Assembly: GCF_964275005.1 (NCBI RefSeq) | Contig: NC_092705.1 | Span: 17,639,385-17,703,384, forward strand | Direction of reading: 5' to 3' | DNA: 64,000 nt | From: Diadema setosum | Lineage: Eukaryota > Echinodermata > Echinoidea > Diadematoida > Diadematidae | In this document: piece after piece, positions 12,831-26,300 of the stretch | How positions within the stretch are numbered: position 1 is the stretch's first letter | Layout: each line of letters begins with the position of its first letter | Position numbers and translations under genes: made by a program | Notes under the pieces: generated by a model | Seen by the model: the letters and a program-made list of their open reading frames with translations, nothing else | The model's database searches: none | What the model was told of the DNA's origin: nothing

Positions 12831-13301
12831 TCAGAGTTCTGCATCGGCGGGCTTGAAGTCTTCAAATCGTTCCTCCTCCCTTTTTAGGGTGGGGCTATCA
12901 AGGATACCAAGATCCTCGATGTTGTACCTCATCTTGCCGTTCTCCTTTCCTTCATCCTTGCTTTCTCGGATCACCAACATTTGTGTCTGCAGACTGAGAC
13001 GGTGGGCCAGGGGCGGCTTGAAAGACGAGCGAGAGTTAATGATCTTCCGCAGCGGTGTCGGCGGCACGGCTTCCGTGATCGAGATGTTGTCTCCGCTGTC
13101 ATCCCCGTCGTCGCTGTCATCGCTCCAGCTCTTGTCGCTAAGGCGGTCGATGCTGGTCAGCATCTCCAGTTTCTTATTGCTGGCCAGCTTCTCGCGTTTG
13201 AAGAGCTCGAAGGCGGTCTGGTACATGCACGCGATGGCGGTTGCTATTTCCTTGGTTTTGTCGTCCTTGGTGCAGGCCGCTGCATGGACACGTAGGGAAA
13301 C
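12831..13301 (-). CDS. FAM43-like terminal exon C
   Basis: Acceptor TACATCAG at phase 0; 156 codons and TGA. It begins VSLRVHAAACTKDDKTKE and the last PTB helix (YQTAFELFKREK). A long disordered tail follows with an acidic Ser/Asp stretch (SDDSDDGDDSGD) and the FAM43-like TPLRKI motif. GC content is clearly higher than in the surrounding intron. Confidence 0.9.
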   Translation of the reverse strand, partial: VSLRVHAAACTKDDKTKEIATAIACMYQTAFELFKREKLASNKKLEMLTSIDRLSDKSWSDDSDDGDDSGDNISITEAVPPTPLRKIINSRSSFKPPLAHRLSLQTQMLVIRESKDEGKENGKMRYNIEDLGILDSPTLKREEERFEDFKPADAEL

Positions 13302-16300
13302 CTGATGTACACGAAATATTGAAGGAGAAACGTATTATTTTTCTATATGTCATTGATTACTACCTATAACATACATACAACTCTACACGTCACAGTTCTC
13401 ACTAATCAATATCAGTAAATGTAGATAAAGTTTTTTACAAGTTTTATAGAACGGTCATAAAAATGCTGTAGTGTCCACAAAGGTAACATGTCAAACTGGT
13501 TAGAAGTCAGATTGTGTCAGCCATGTATTTGGATGGGTATTGGTGCGTGTTTGTAGGGATTGTGTGCGCGTGTGTGCGTTACCTTCATTTTTGCAATAAA
13601 TGAATGTGTCTGACTTGATGGCCATTGTCTACATGAAATATATGTATGTATATATAGCTACAGAAATAGTGATTCGTTGAGTTTAAACTATTAGAGTTTC
13701 ATGATCTAAATCAAATAAGTATGCGCTCCTATAAATCAAAACATTTTTGACGCAAAATACATCTTCATAAATTGATCAAAGAGTTTTGAGGAAATAGTGA
13801 CCTCATGATAAACTCGAACTCTGAAATAAAGACTTACTCCGTGATGACGCATTTCTGTTATGTAAACATTGATTAGACAGATTGTTGTTGTTTCAGAAAC
13901 CTTGATATTTTTCACAACGCACGCATTGTTAAACTGTCTCTGTTGTGCGTTATTGTTTGTTGTATTGTCTTTCTGTTTTAAAGTTTTGTTTCATTAAGTT
14001 TTGTCTCATTATTTTTTTTTTGTCTCATACCGTTTCCTTTTAGTAATTTTATTGTTGCCCAAGTCTCGTTTCATGTTTATTCGTGTCTGTGTACGTGTGT
14101 CTATTTGTTATTCTGTGTTGTTGTTTTTTTTTCAATGGGCTTCCAGACTTCTTTTTTTTTTTTCTGTCATTGAATGCATCTTTCTATTGCAGTTCTCTAC
14201 CAGAAGGGCCCACATTCTTTGTACAAACTTTGCTCTTTGGTGGGTCCCTTCATTTTCAAACTTAAAGGCAGCCGGTCGTCGCAGGCGATTCGCAGCTCAG
14301 TAGAAAAGCACGACAAGCTGCTCCTCCCGTTATTGTACCCCCGTGCGTACCGAATGCAGAACACGACGCTACGCAGCGCACCAGCGAAAACCTGATGGGG
14401 CACGAGCGCGCCGTGCGAGCTGTCCACTGTAATTTCAACATGGACGCCCGAATACCTACCGAATGGGGCCGAATGGGTGCATGCACAAAACCGCACAACA
14501 GCCATGCGCATGAAAATCTCTCCCGGTCCGCGACACAACAAGTAGTGAGAGCTGTCGGGTGTACGTACGTACGTATCTGGCTCCAGTCTCTGTTTATATG
14601 CACTATGGTGCCAATTTCAGCAATCTAGGCAATAATATTTAAAAATGTCTGAAAATATTATATAACAATATCATAAATTATTCATATATTACGTTGTTTA
14701 ATATTTGGTATTTATAAATATGCTTTGATGAAGAAATATTAAAACTCTAAGCTTCATGTATAGCAAGTTGCAATGCATATGGCCATATGGCAGGTTGTTA
14801 TGATCTCATCGTGCAATGTTTTCTGCTGCGTCAGCTGCATGTGTTATACGTACAGCTTACAGTACGTTGGGCCGGATCGTAACATAACAAAGTTGATAGA
14901 AAGTCGTCGGTACCGGTATGTCAGTATCAATATTGTGTGTGGTATGCGAGTACTGTTTGCAATAAAAAGTGCTGTACTGTTTCGGCTTAGCCTTGGCTTT
15001 GGTTTAGTAATGAAACCTCACAATGGAGATCAAACAGCCGTCCAACTCGAGGCAACGTATCTACTTGTTTAACGCTATCGACGAGTGGAGAACGCAGAGA
15101 GACATGTTCTTAGCTGGAGGACAAGTAAGAGACCAGAGGGGGAGGCTTCAGCGTTAGCGTGCCGATGAAAAATTTACTTTCCACTTGCTGGAGTTGCATG
15201 AACAGTTTTGCAGGAATTTTTATTTAGAATGTGCAAATTCGTGTTACGACATGCACGGTGGAATTGTGTTGCCACGGCTTACGCCAATCAAGCAACCCCA
15301 GCTGGCCAAGTCAACAACTTCAAGGAATCCAGATCCAGATGATGTGTAAGTAGAAGTCTACACATGAATCAGTGATTGAAGTGGAATGACTTTTTCTAAT
15401 CTAGTATCAGTAACTTTAGGGCATTTGCGTTTGATCGACAAGTAGGCCTATTTTTCTATGTATAATTCCGCGTTCTCATTTATGTCAAATTATGATAATG
15501 CCGTAATTGAAATGACATTTGCTGGGTCAGTTTAATGTCATTAGTCCCATTAAATGAGAAGTTTTTCATATCAATCATGTTATGCAAATTCCCCAAGAAT
15601 ATGATTGAGGATTTGCAAATAAATAAAAAAAAATGAATAGATCTATCGCAAGCTCCATCATACATGTAGTCTAACCCAATAGATCTGGTAGAACTCTAAC
15701 GTTTAAACAGGGGAACTAAAGGTTCAAAGATGACAGATCTAACAATAATAGATTCTAGTTTAGGCCCTACTTCGACTTGAAGGTATGTCGGTTGCTGCAC
15801 GGCCCCCTTCTATCACGGCCACAGTTACACTGTGCAGTGCAACTGTGGCCGTTGGCCCTGCACGGGCACAGTCGCTTCCCCGTCCTGAATTTACACACGC
15901 CAGGGCAAGTATGGTTGGACCTACTACTAATCGACCGCCTGATGTTTATCTGCTTGATAAGAATATTTAACACTGAAATTCACGTAAAAAAAAACTTGAC
16001 CTACGTGATTGAGAAAATCCAGCTCTATCAAATGCCGTTGTTCCGTTTTCGATTCGAAGTTTCAGTGCAAAAATATCGCCGACGAACTTGCGTGGCCTCG
16101 TTTCAGCTCCCCGCGGTAAATCGTGTTATTAGGATCGACCGCTGTTTTTGCATTGACAATGCACGCAAACCGAGTTGTATTGAACACCGTGTTGTACGAA
16201 GCTTTTTAGAAGCCTTTTAGAAACTTCCATAGACATTACATTGTGCTGTCATTACGATTCGGTGAAAATATTCATTCGAAATTTTGTCCTTGATTAAAAC

Positions 16301-19300
16301 CATTAATGAACAATGAATTATCGCGTTTTCCCACACCATCCTCATCTACATTCAAAGCCAATCCATTTTTATGTGCTTTGCGCGCAGAGAAGTGCGTACT
16401 AAGTGTTCAGTGCGCGAATTATACGCGGTCGGTTTCAATAAGGGTGGTCGATATGTAGTAGGGCTACACAAGACACGTCAGGGTCTCCGACCCAATCGTC
16501 CGCGTTCAGAATGGACAACTCGGCGGTAATATCCGCTACCCATGACGATGTGTCATCGTCCATGATGGCCACCCTACCTATATATAATCTGATCTGACGA
16601 TTACAGTGTAGTTAACGACTGACGACGATCGACGGTGCGATGAAGAGAAGGCGTACACTGTAGTCGCACGAAGTATAGGCAGCTAGCTACTTTAGCTCAT
16701 GCGAACATTGCATCACACAGTACATACAGTATACCATACATTCAATTCACATTACACAAAACGTACTCCCCGCGCTCAGATCAATCAAGCGAGCAAACGA
16801 GATACTATAGCGCGATACATTGCTTTAGGGATGTCTTGCGCACACACACATTTCGCTTCGTAGCAACTTCGGAAGCGAGTTTACGTGCTGCCGCCCGCGG
16901 CTGAAATATGTCCATGTATCCTCGCGACTGGGTGTCTTTAACTTATTGTTATACTTCAGTTCGACCACTTCATTTTTCATGACAATGCATAGTTGCTTTA
17001 TAAAAGTTCCACAATTATTGTGTAGTCTTTTCATTCTACAATGCCTTTTCTTTTTACTTTATTCTCTGTAACTAAAGAAAGTGAAATGTGTATTATTAAA
17101 GTCGAAATATGAAATTAAACTTAAAAAAAATAAAAATCATAGACCCATGATACACGTAATATGTCATGAATAATTTTGGTATTTTTTTTAATCTGAATTA
17201 TATCTCATTTTACTTATCAAGATGATGACATTACTAACGATAACTGACTCACTGTAATAAACAAATGCTAGTCAGGATACCAAGGGTGTATGTCTGTGTG
17301 TTTGAATATTTGTCATCGTTCTAAAATATTAGACTCTGTCAACATTACGAGAAAACGGCATGTCCTAAACGTCTACGTGGTTATCATAATCGATGTAAAC
17401 CTGCCTTCTACATGTACCTAAACAGTGGCAAAGGTGTGAGGTGGGAGTGTTGTGGTTTTTGTGACGTTGATCTGTAGGAGTACTTACTATTCTTATGCAT
17501 GCTAATCTGAGACGAGATACGTATTGTAATATTTTGGCTTTCCATGGGTAAACTCATTGTAAGAGTAGGTCTTTTAATATCGTGCATGCATCCAATACTT
17601 AGTATTTGTATAGGCCCGACTAGTGGCCTCAAACACCGGGCAAAGAAATAGTGCGTAAATAATAATAATATTATTATTTACATCATATTATGATGTTTGT
17701 TAGTTAGTGTTTCCCTATAACAACAGAGCAAGATATAATGCACGAATAAGTCTGTACTGTATGCTTTGCTTTATGTGTGCCTCCAACAACAGGCCAAGAT
17801 AAAGTGCATGAATACATAATGATCGTATGCAAGCGTGTGCCTAAAGGAACAGGGCAAAACATGGTGTATGCTTATGTGTATCTGTAATAACAGCCCAGAC
17901 ATTATTTGCAATGTAACTGATCTTTTCTCTCTCTTCTATTGGTGGGAGAAAGTGACCGATATTTTTTTGAGGTTCATAGCTCTCACCTGGAGGCGTGGCA
18001 GCTCGTGGCGATAAATCCACGCGAAGACGGTGGGATGCTGTTTGTCCGCCACGCAGCACGTGATCCTATGCAAGCTGAAGAACTGTTCCCTGTCCTCTTT
18101 CTTCTCGCCGCAACTCGACGCGTCCGCCCTGACTAGTCGCATCCCTTTACTGCCAACAAACAGCTTCACCTGCATTCATTTTAAATGAAAGAAATCACAA
18201 TGCACGATCAGTGGTCATAGGCAAATGTGTTTTAGTACGACTTTTGGATAACACCCATCAACCATTATAGAATTGGGACACAAAAACTACTTCTTATAAG
18301 TTACAGCTCTTCATAACAATGTTAAATTTTCTCCTTCTCTCTTTCTTTCTTTTTCCTCTCTCTTTGTTTCTATCCCTCTTTCTCTATTTCATTTTTGACC
18401 CTTCTTTCTCTTTCATTCTTTTTGTTCTATGTCCTACTCTCTCAGATCATTCTGCTACCCTGATAATTCTGATAATTCTGATAATTTTGTTTTGTAATGC
18501 CCTACTCCTTACTGATTTCTTTATAATTCTTTCAGATATGACATTATCCAATTATGACTTATTTTACTCGTAAAACTTCAGTTGATAACGCTAAACCTTC
18601 TTAATTTCTTTTATTAAGTCGTAGAGTTTTGCCTGAAAAGTTAACTATGTAGTCTTGATGCGGTTCTTGGAAATGCTGACTGGTCAATAGTATTTGAAAG
18701 TGACGATATCAATTTGTCTTTTGATTATCTCATGGAAACGTTTAGTCATCATTCGGATGATGTAATTCCAAAACAAAACAAAAATAACTCCTTGGTTACC
18801 GTGGATTTCAACATCAATTCTTCGTGCAATTAACTAGAAAAAATGGGAAAAAATGAGCAATCAAAAATAAGTAAATTCCATATTAAAAAAAAAGATTGTA
18901 ACAATGATTTTACGTTCTGAAAAGAAAAAAAAATTACTTTAAGCAACTGCACAGATGAAAAATACTTGAAACATTTTAAAAAGCAAGCTATGAATGTTTC
19001 GAGTGAAAATTCATATATTCATAACTTATATACTTAAAGTTGAAAGATGAAACAATCAGTGACCCTGTCCACATTGCATTTTTTTTTTCATTATTATTCT
19101 TCAAAGGTGGGTGAAAATGATGCTCAAAATATTCCTGCGTCAGAGAACCATTTTACTGAATTTCTGGGTCAACTCCAACTAATAGACATGAGATTTTTAA
19201 TATTGCATCTTCTTTGAAGAACAAGAAGAGTTCTTGTTGTGATAGATAATTTTATTCTGAAAGGTGCTACATCCTCAGTTGCTGATTCACTCTCTCATAT

Positions 19301-21317
19301 ATTTAATTTGTCAATTTCTAACGGTGTATTTCCTGATAAGATGAAATTGGCCATTATCTAAAAAGCGTGACAAATCTGAAATCAGTAGTCCAATGTCATT
19401 ATTACCAATGTTGTCCAAAGTTTGTCTCCATTAATGAGAGAATCATTATTTTTTTGAAGCTGCACACAAAAAAATACCAATTCACAGTTTCGTTTTCGAG
19501 AGAATCATAGTGCACCATCGATAGTGAAATTCTTTAATTTATGATATGTGAAAAATGTCCCTTCTATACATTCATTTATTAAAAGGAGATTAAAGTCCTT
19601 TCTGTAGCAATTTTACGATCCGCCAGATTTGAACTGGCCTGTTGGCTTATTTTGTTATCCCTTCGAAGAACCTTGTATTACAGATGACATACTGTGACGT
19701 ATTTTCTCGTCTCTATTGTCCTAAAACATATGCAGGCTAGGATTCGACTTTATCTATACCATTTCTGCCTCTATTTCTCTATTTCCTTTTCTATATGTCC
19801 TTTTCAAGCGTGTCATTATTTTTTCGATATACTTCTGTCGAGGATCGCTGGATCTGTTGTGTTGTCTTACTGTCATATTAGTCTCGTCGCATTCTTTTAT
19901 TAGAATTGTTATTCTTTCTATTCGCTTTATTAATGTCATTGTTGTTCCAGTCTCGTTTGATGTTCATTCGCCATTGTGTATGTGTGTTTGTTTGTTACTC
20001 TGTCTTCTTAGTGGGCTTACAGATCATTTTTAAGACCTTTTTTTTTTCAATTGACATTCTGCACGGGGGGGGGGGGCACATTCTACATGCTTTGTCTTTT
20101 TAGTGGGTTTCTCCATTTTTCAAAATTTGGGTATTGTGTATTTCATTTTTTTTTTTCAGTTCAGTTCTCATGACAACGTGTGATTACTACAAGGCCTTTA
20201 CAATTCTTTAGTCTTCTCACTTTACTTTTTCCTTATGTAACCTTATTCTCTGTTACCAAAGAAAGTGAAATGTGTATATTCTTTTCGAAAAATAAAATGA
20301 AATGTGAATTGAATTGAACTGAATTAAATAATATCAAATCAAATTGAATTGGTGGCCAATCAGGCCACTAAAAAACATATATTTCTTAAAAGTAGCCATC
20401 TGATCGCCGTTGATGTCGAGCCTTAATACAAACACACACACATCAATTGTGTTGGAATGACTCAAACTTCAAGGCTTTATCATTTCCTGACATTCTTGTT
20501 CACCTGAACATACAGCCAACATGTAAAGCCAAACATAGGAATAAAAGAAACGCACATCAGAACTGCGACAACACCAAGCTTCATCATGCCCGAGAGGTGT
20601 CCTCCCGATGATCAAGTAAGATTTACATAGAGCCAGATGTGTAACGCCAATTATACCATGACCTCCCGGTTACTGTGTCACAATGCAGTTGATGCCTCTA
20701 AAAGAAAATGACGCAGAGCAATACTTTGTCACCAGGGAAACGAATAGGAGGATGTGTCCTCCGGTAAGAACAGAGCAAATCCTACATAATTCCCTACCCT
20801 CTACGGAGATAAGAAAGTGTTCAGCTTACTACGCAGACGAGAAGTCCAAATCAGAAAACAACACTTTTGTGAGTGCCGCATCTGATCCACACAATTTTGT
20901 GTTAAGGATAACTATCGGCTTGTTCAAAAAGACTGTAATCAGTGTGATTTACATGGATATTATAGTATAGATATTATTGAGGTGAGGATTCAGCTTTTAA
21001 GTTTTTGCAAGATACTTAAAAACCACTTTACAAAATGTTAAAGAGCACACTATTCTAAGAGGAATTCAAAGTTTATTTGGTGCAAATCGGTTTTGAAATG
21101 GCTGAGATATCCAAAAACAAAGTAAGGCAAAGGGATTTACTATAAAAGGTGGACCCTATCTTTCATTAGGATTGCTATGTTTTTTTGTGTTTTTTTTTGG
21201 TTTTTTTTATATCTTAGTTACTTCAAAGCTAATCGTCATCAAATAAACTTTGAATTCCCTTTAGAATATTTTTATATGCTTTTACGTTTTTCCTTAGAGG
21301 TTTCTCATTATCTAATC

Positions 21318-21364
<47 letters not shown>

Positions 21365-23327
21365 AAATATGCTGGAAACCTGAGGCCCACACCGAAACTC
21401 TATAATTCCTTTAAATTTTGGACTTTAGCACCCCAAAAAACGGCAAAGGTGAAATAAATTATATCACGAGACAAAAATGAAGCTAGTCACAAACATAGCG
21501 ATCATGCCGGACAATCATTGAACGACGATAAGCAAGAAAAAAAAAAAACAACTTTTCAATTTCTTGGAAAAACACACAGATATTAGGAACAAGTACATAT
21601 TGGGATGATTCTCACCATCATACACATTGTAATCACGCATCACAAAACAATCAAAGCCAGATCAAATGATTTCAGGTAGACAGAATTCCTGAGCTGTCGA
21701 ATGAAATGCTAAGCTCTCATGATATCCAAGTCATCAAATTTGAAAATGAAAGATTTAAAGTTTTTGTGTTTTTTTGTTTGTTACGGTTCTTTTTTTTTTT
21801 CTTTGTTACGATCCAGTTACAGTTTGTCCATGCGTTTCTTCATCTTAAGTATGAATTGTCTCATTGTAAGCGAACGACGTGTATCTAAATCTCATTGAAT
21901 ATGCAAAAGTCACATTGTCCTTTTCTTTGTTTATATGTAAATGTCATATTGTATACTTTCGTCAGAAATGAACATAAAATGAAATGAAGTGAATGAAATG
22001 AACGTTGACCACGTTGGATTGCTGCTTTTATAAAAATGGGGTTTGAAGTAAAGGGTTTCTTTGACCTTGTACATTGTATGCCGAGCACTGAAAGGATGAT
22101 TGAACACTATTTATGATACCAACCTAAAACGCTCTAAATTGTCAATCGGATGCAATAAAAACAACACAACGCAATAATTTCATTAATTTTAACCTGGAAA
22201 TCATTCACAACATCTTGTCCTTGATTAGACATCACTGACTGTTCTTAAACATTTTTTTTCACACTTTTAAAAGCTTCATAGGTGGAAGATGGGAAAAAAA
22301 ACAACAACTGAAGGCAAAACAAAAGAAAAAGCATCTTGTGCGTTCAAATGTGAGTTCCGATTGAAGATTTTTTTTTTTCAAAAATGCCATACAACCCAAA
22401 ATGTGCCGACTTGATCCGAATGCATAATTTTATGCATCTTTTTATTGTATCTGGTAATAAAATGAAATAAAAGCATTATCAATATTGAAATGTCATCAAT
22501 TCTTATTCGTTATACATTCTTATTTTTCATTGCATATTTTGCATTCAATTTTTCATTGTAGTCACGCATAGGTGAGGCTGCACAGATGTTAACCATTTGT
22601 CTAGATTTGAAACCTTTAATAAAACTAGGTAAACATTCCTGTGTACAAAACAAACAATAACGGGTGGATCGTGCACCATCCGCTTTTATCCCAACGGTAT
22701 GATCATCTTCACTTCAGCTTTTTGAATAACTGAGCTCAAAATATCTCTCCCTTCATTCGAATTCCAAAATGGGTTTACTGCAATTTCAATAGCACAGTGG
22801 GACTATTGCATTGACTATCGAAACCGCAGTGAAATGACTCTGCAGTTACCGTAGCAACCCTTAACTACCATTGTTGGTTCTCTCATCTTTTTCCGCATAA
22901 GATAGAAACAATGCGGGAGGATGATGGAAATGTAAAAGAAGAGGGAGGGCGACAGAGGGCGACAGAGAGAGAGAGAGAGGGAGAGAGAGGAAGAAATGAA
23001 ATACAAAGAATTACCTTGGGGAGGAGATTCCGACCGGCACTAAACCGGAAGAGATAGATGGAAACGTAAAAAGAAAAGAGAAATGAAGGATATGAAAAGA
23101 CGAAAATATTAAGAAGTGGATATTTACAAGACGAAATAGAGAATGAGACAGAGGTACCTACAAGGTAAAAAAAAAATGACAGGGATATACAGGAAGATCA
23201 GACTGAGGAAGAGCGAGGGAAAAAGAAACAAAGGAGAGAGTAGTTTGGTAGGACAGATGGACAGAGAAAAAGATGATAGGATAGAAAGGAACAGAGATGC
23301 ATTGATCTGCTCTTTCTTGCAGTACAG

Positions 23328-23362
<35 letters not shown>

Positions 23363-26300
23363 CACACACAAGACATATATAATGATGTAAAGGTTGTGGT
23401 TCAGAGAAGGAGTGGCGAAATGCACCAAAGGTATCGAAGACACTCTGCGGGCAATCACCAGCCATGAAAGGATGCGTTGTCGATTTTTTACCACTACTTC
23501 ATGTACACAATTCACGGCGACATGGCGCCACGCTGGAGAAAAGGGGAACGGAAGGGATGCAAATGGTAAAGAGAGAACGGATGCTCTATGGATGGCAAAT
23601 GAGGGTTTTATGAGTATGGATGGAATTCACTTGAAGCGTTGCCGGTTTTATGCAATGAGAAAATCATTGAATAGTTTCATGATATGAGGAGTTACTGTGT
23701 TAACACTGTAAAGGGTAACGAGGATATGTTCACGAATCATCTTACCCATGCTGCACATGTAAGGTTACCAATGGTAACATAAAACACGGCTTGTAAGGTG
23801 TCATGCTTCTGTTCTTCAGATCTACTCAGAGGTTATGATTTTTTATATGAGTATTTTGTGACATTATTATGTTATGGACAGGTGGTCATGGCGTCATTCA
23901 TAAACAACAATTTACGTTAATTGATATGGACGTGTAGGTACTAATACTGGATGAGTAATGACCTACAGCCTGCCATAAAGTTTCATGGCCTCAAGGAGTA
24001 AAGCAAAATTGTTTCATATAATTCGACAACTGAAGAACTTGACACAAACAAACACACATGCACACATGTTTAGATTACTCCTGATATTTAAGCAAACCCT
24101 TCCACAATTTTCCTTTAATAATTTGGTCAACTGTAAAGCACAGGGACACCTATATTTACTGTTTTGTGTTCTTTTGTATTCCGCATACAAACTCAGGAAC
24201 TGACAAAAAAATGTCACTTTCGAAATATATGAGTATACTCGAAGAGATCATTTTGGAGTCTCACATAAATCCAGTATTCAGAGGAGATCATGGGATAAAG
24301 GAACCAAATAATCATGTAACTACATGTAGTAAGTGATATCCTAATCTTATATCCACTGTCGTAGAGATCTGGTGAGTAGAACGTCTGGGATTGATCTCCA
24401 AAAACGAGATTCTGCCTGGTGTCGAACTTTGAACTTTGATTTTGATATCTACACTTTGACACCAACAATTTCTTTTAAGTCATAATCCTCACTGGGCAAA
24501 TTGGAGCGAGAATTTTCAGTTTTGTCAGGTTAGAAAGACAAACATTGTTTAATGTCGGCGTATGTGAATATATTCACAAGGGATGAATAGATAAAGCATT
24601 CAAAATGTCTTGAAACAGAAGACCGTGTGTGTTCAATATACGATATGTATTAGAAGAGAGATTGTTGAATATTACAATCATCGCAGGGAATGATGCTGAC
24701 ACAACGGTAGAGAAATAATCAAGTCGCGTATCTCACGAAATATCGAACGGGTCACCTCTCACGCCTGACATACAATTCAGAGCTTTCCATCACAATTATC
24801 GGTGACCATAGCAACAGCTCCTATAGCGTTTTCTGATCATTGTGAGGCACCGACAAGAAAAAAATAATAATGAACATCACGAGGAAAAGGAAAAGATTTT
24901 ATTATAATCATTCGAAACGACACTGCCAAACGTAAGAAATCTGCTGGTTTGAAACCAGCCTTGCTGCATGTAGAAGGATGAAAAAGGCATCAAATGTATG
25001 CGCAGTTTACTGTTACAAAAATATGCATCTATGCAAATAAATCCACCTTCTTCCCCGTCCTCTTCCCTATCCCCCAACCCCAATCTCTCTCTGTCCCTCT
25101 CTCTTTCTCTCATTATACATCCCTTTTATTCTCTCCCTCCTTTTGCATTTCCCTCTCTCTTTTCCTCTCCCTTGCCACTGTGCTGCCTCTTTTGCAAAGT
25201 TCCTGTCCTGTCGTCTAAAAGTTCATGTCGTCTAAAAATATTTAGAGAGAGTGCGAAAAAAAGATAAAAGGGAGAGGGGGAATTGAACAGCATCGACTTG
25301 AAAGCAATTGTCAACTTTCAGCCTGCTATGTATTTCTCATCCAATTAACAAAAATAGATCGTCTGCATGTGGAGTTCCGATATTCTAGAGAAATGGCCCA
25401 ATTTGATTGCTTGAGATTGTTAATTTGCCAAAAACTTCAACCGAGAATCATTTCGTAATATTTGCTCATTTACGATGGTATTAATAATAATAATAGTAGA
25501 CATTTATAGAGCGCCTTTTCCACTGGATATAAAGCCCTGTGACATTTCGTCATAAAAAGAAAAAGAAAATGCAACCGTATTTGCAATTCTGTCTAAATTG
25601 CGTGTGTAAGTTGTGTGTATAAATGTAAGTAACATCCGTCCTTCATGTCTCTGGAAACAAGTTATTCTTCATTTACGTCGTTGCTACTGCTCAAATATCA
25701 TAAAATGGATGATTCATTTTGTTATACACGGGTAGGCGAAATTCATTACCGTCGCGTCTGAGACAAACAAAAGTTGAATCTTCCTTTTATCTATCAGGCT
25801 ACAACTGTTGGTGATGTATGTCATCAACTCTACATTCACCCAACCACAAAAGGACAGGGCACGAATGCAAATGACATAAATCTACTCCAGATGATAAGGA
25901 GACAGGACTTGGCCAATTGAGGAAATAGATATACACCTTGAGGTTCCTCGTGATTGCAACAAACTCAGATACCCAAGCACTATCACATCCAAGAGAGCAA
26001 GGAAACACTCACACACAGAGAAGCAACAGTCCAGTCCTCAAGATTAGAAAGATACCACCAGGATAACCTTTACAGTCTAGAGTAAGTAGGAAAAGACAGG
26101 GACAAAGAAAATGACGAAAAAGACAGAGACAATGAGAGAAGAAAGGCTTATTTATCTTAAGTAAGATTAAGATATAAATAATAAGATATCAAAAATATCA
26201 ATAGAAAGCTGTATGACTTTCTCAGTAATTTCCCTGCATTAATTGATTGTGATATATGACAATGCTGTCAAATATGGAGATAAATGTCGAAAAGTCTACT

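Larger units (their letters stand above)
14266..16937. mobile_element. TTAA-flanked DNA transposon, 2.67 kb, nested in a LINE 3' UTR
   Basis: Flanked by TTAA at 14262-14265 and 16938-16941. Its ends are imperfect inverted repeats (AGGCAGCCGGTCGTCG against AGACACCCAGTCG-CG). Removing it rejoins the LINE 3' UTR in register with the copy at 20 kb. GC is higher than in the surroundings. It carries coding remnants at 15023-15349 (+) and 15767-15973 (-). The TTAA target and AGG-type ends fit Kolobok; piggyBac is the alternative. No intact transposase is visible. Confidence 0.65.

Noticed and set aside
14262-14603. Pair of 100-114-codon minus-strand frames in GC-rich DNA
   Set aside because: No recognisable protein features; open frames are expected in the CpG-rich end of the transposon.
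19621-19641. tRNA-like T-arm (GCCAG TTCAAAT CTGGC on the minus strand)
   Set aside because: No matching acceptor, D-arm or anticodon arm nearby, and it lies within the decayed LINE.
23124-23515. Several overlapping frames on both strands
   Set aside because: They translate (CA)n and GA-rich low-complexity sequence.
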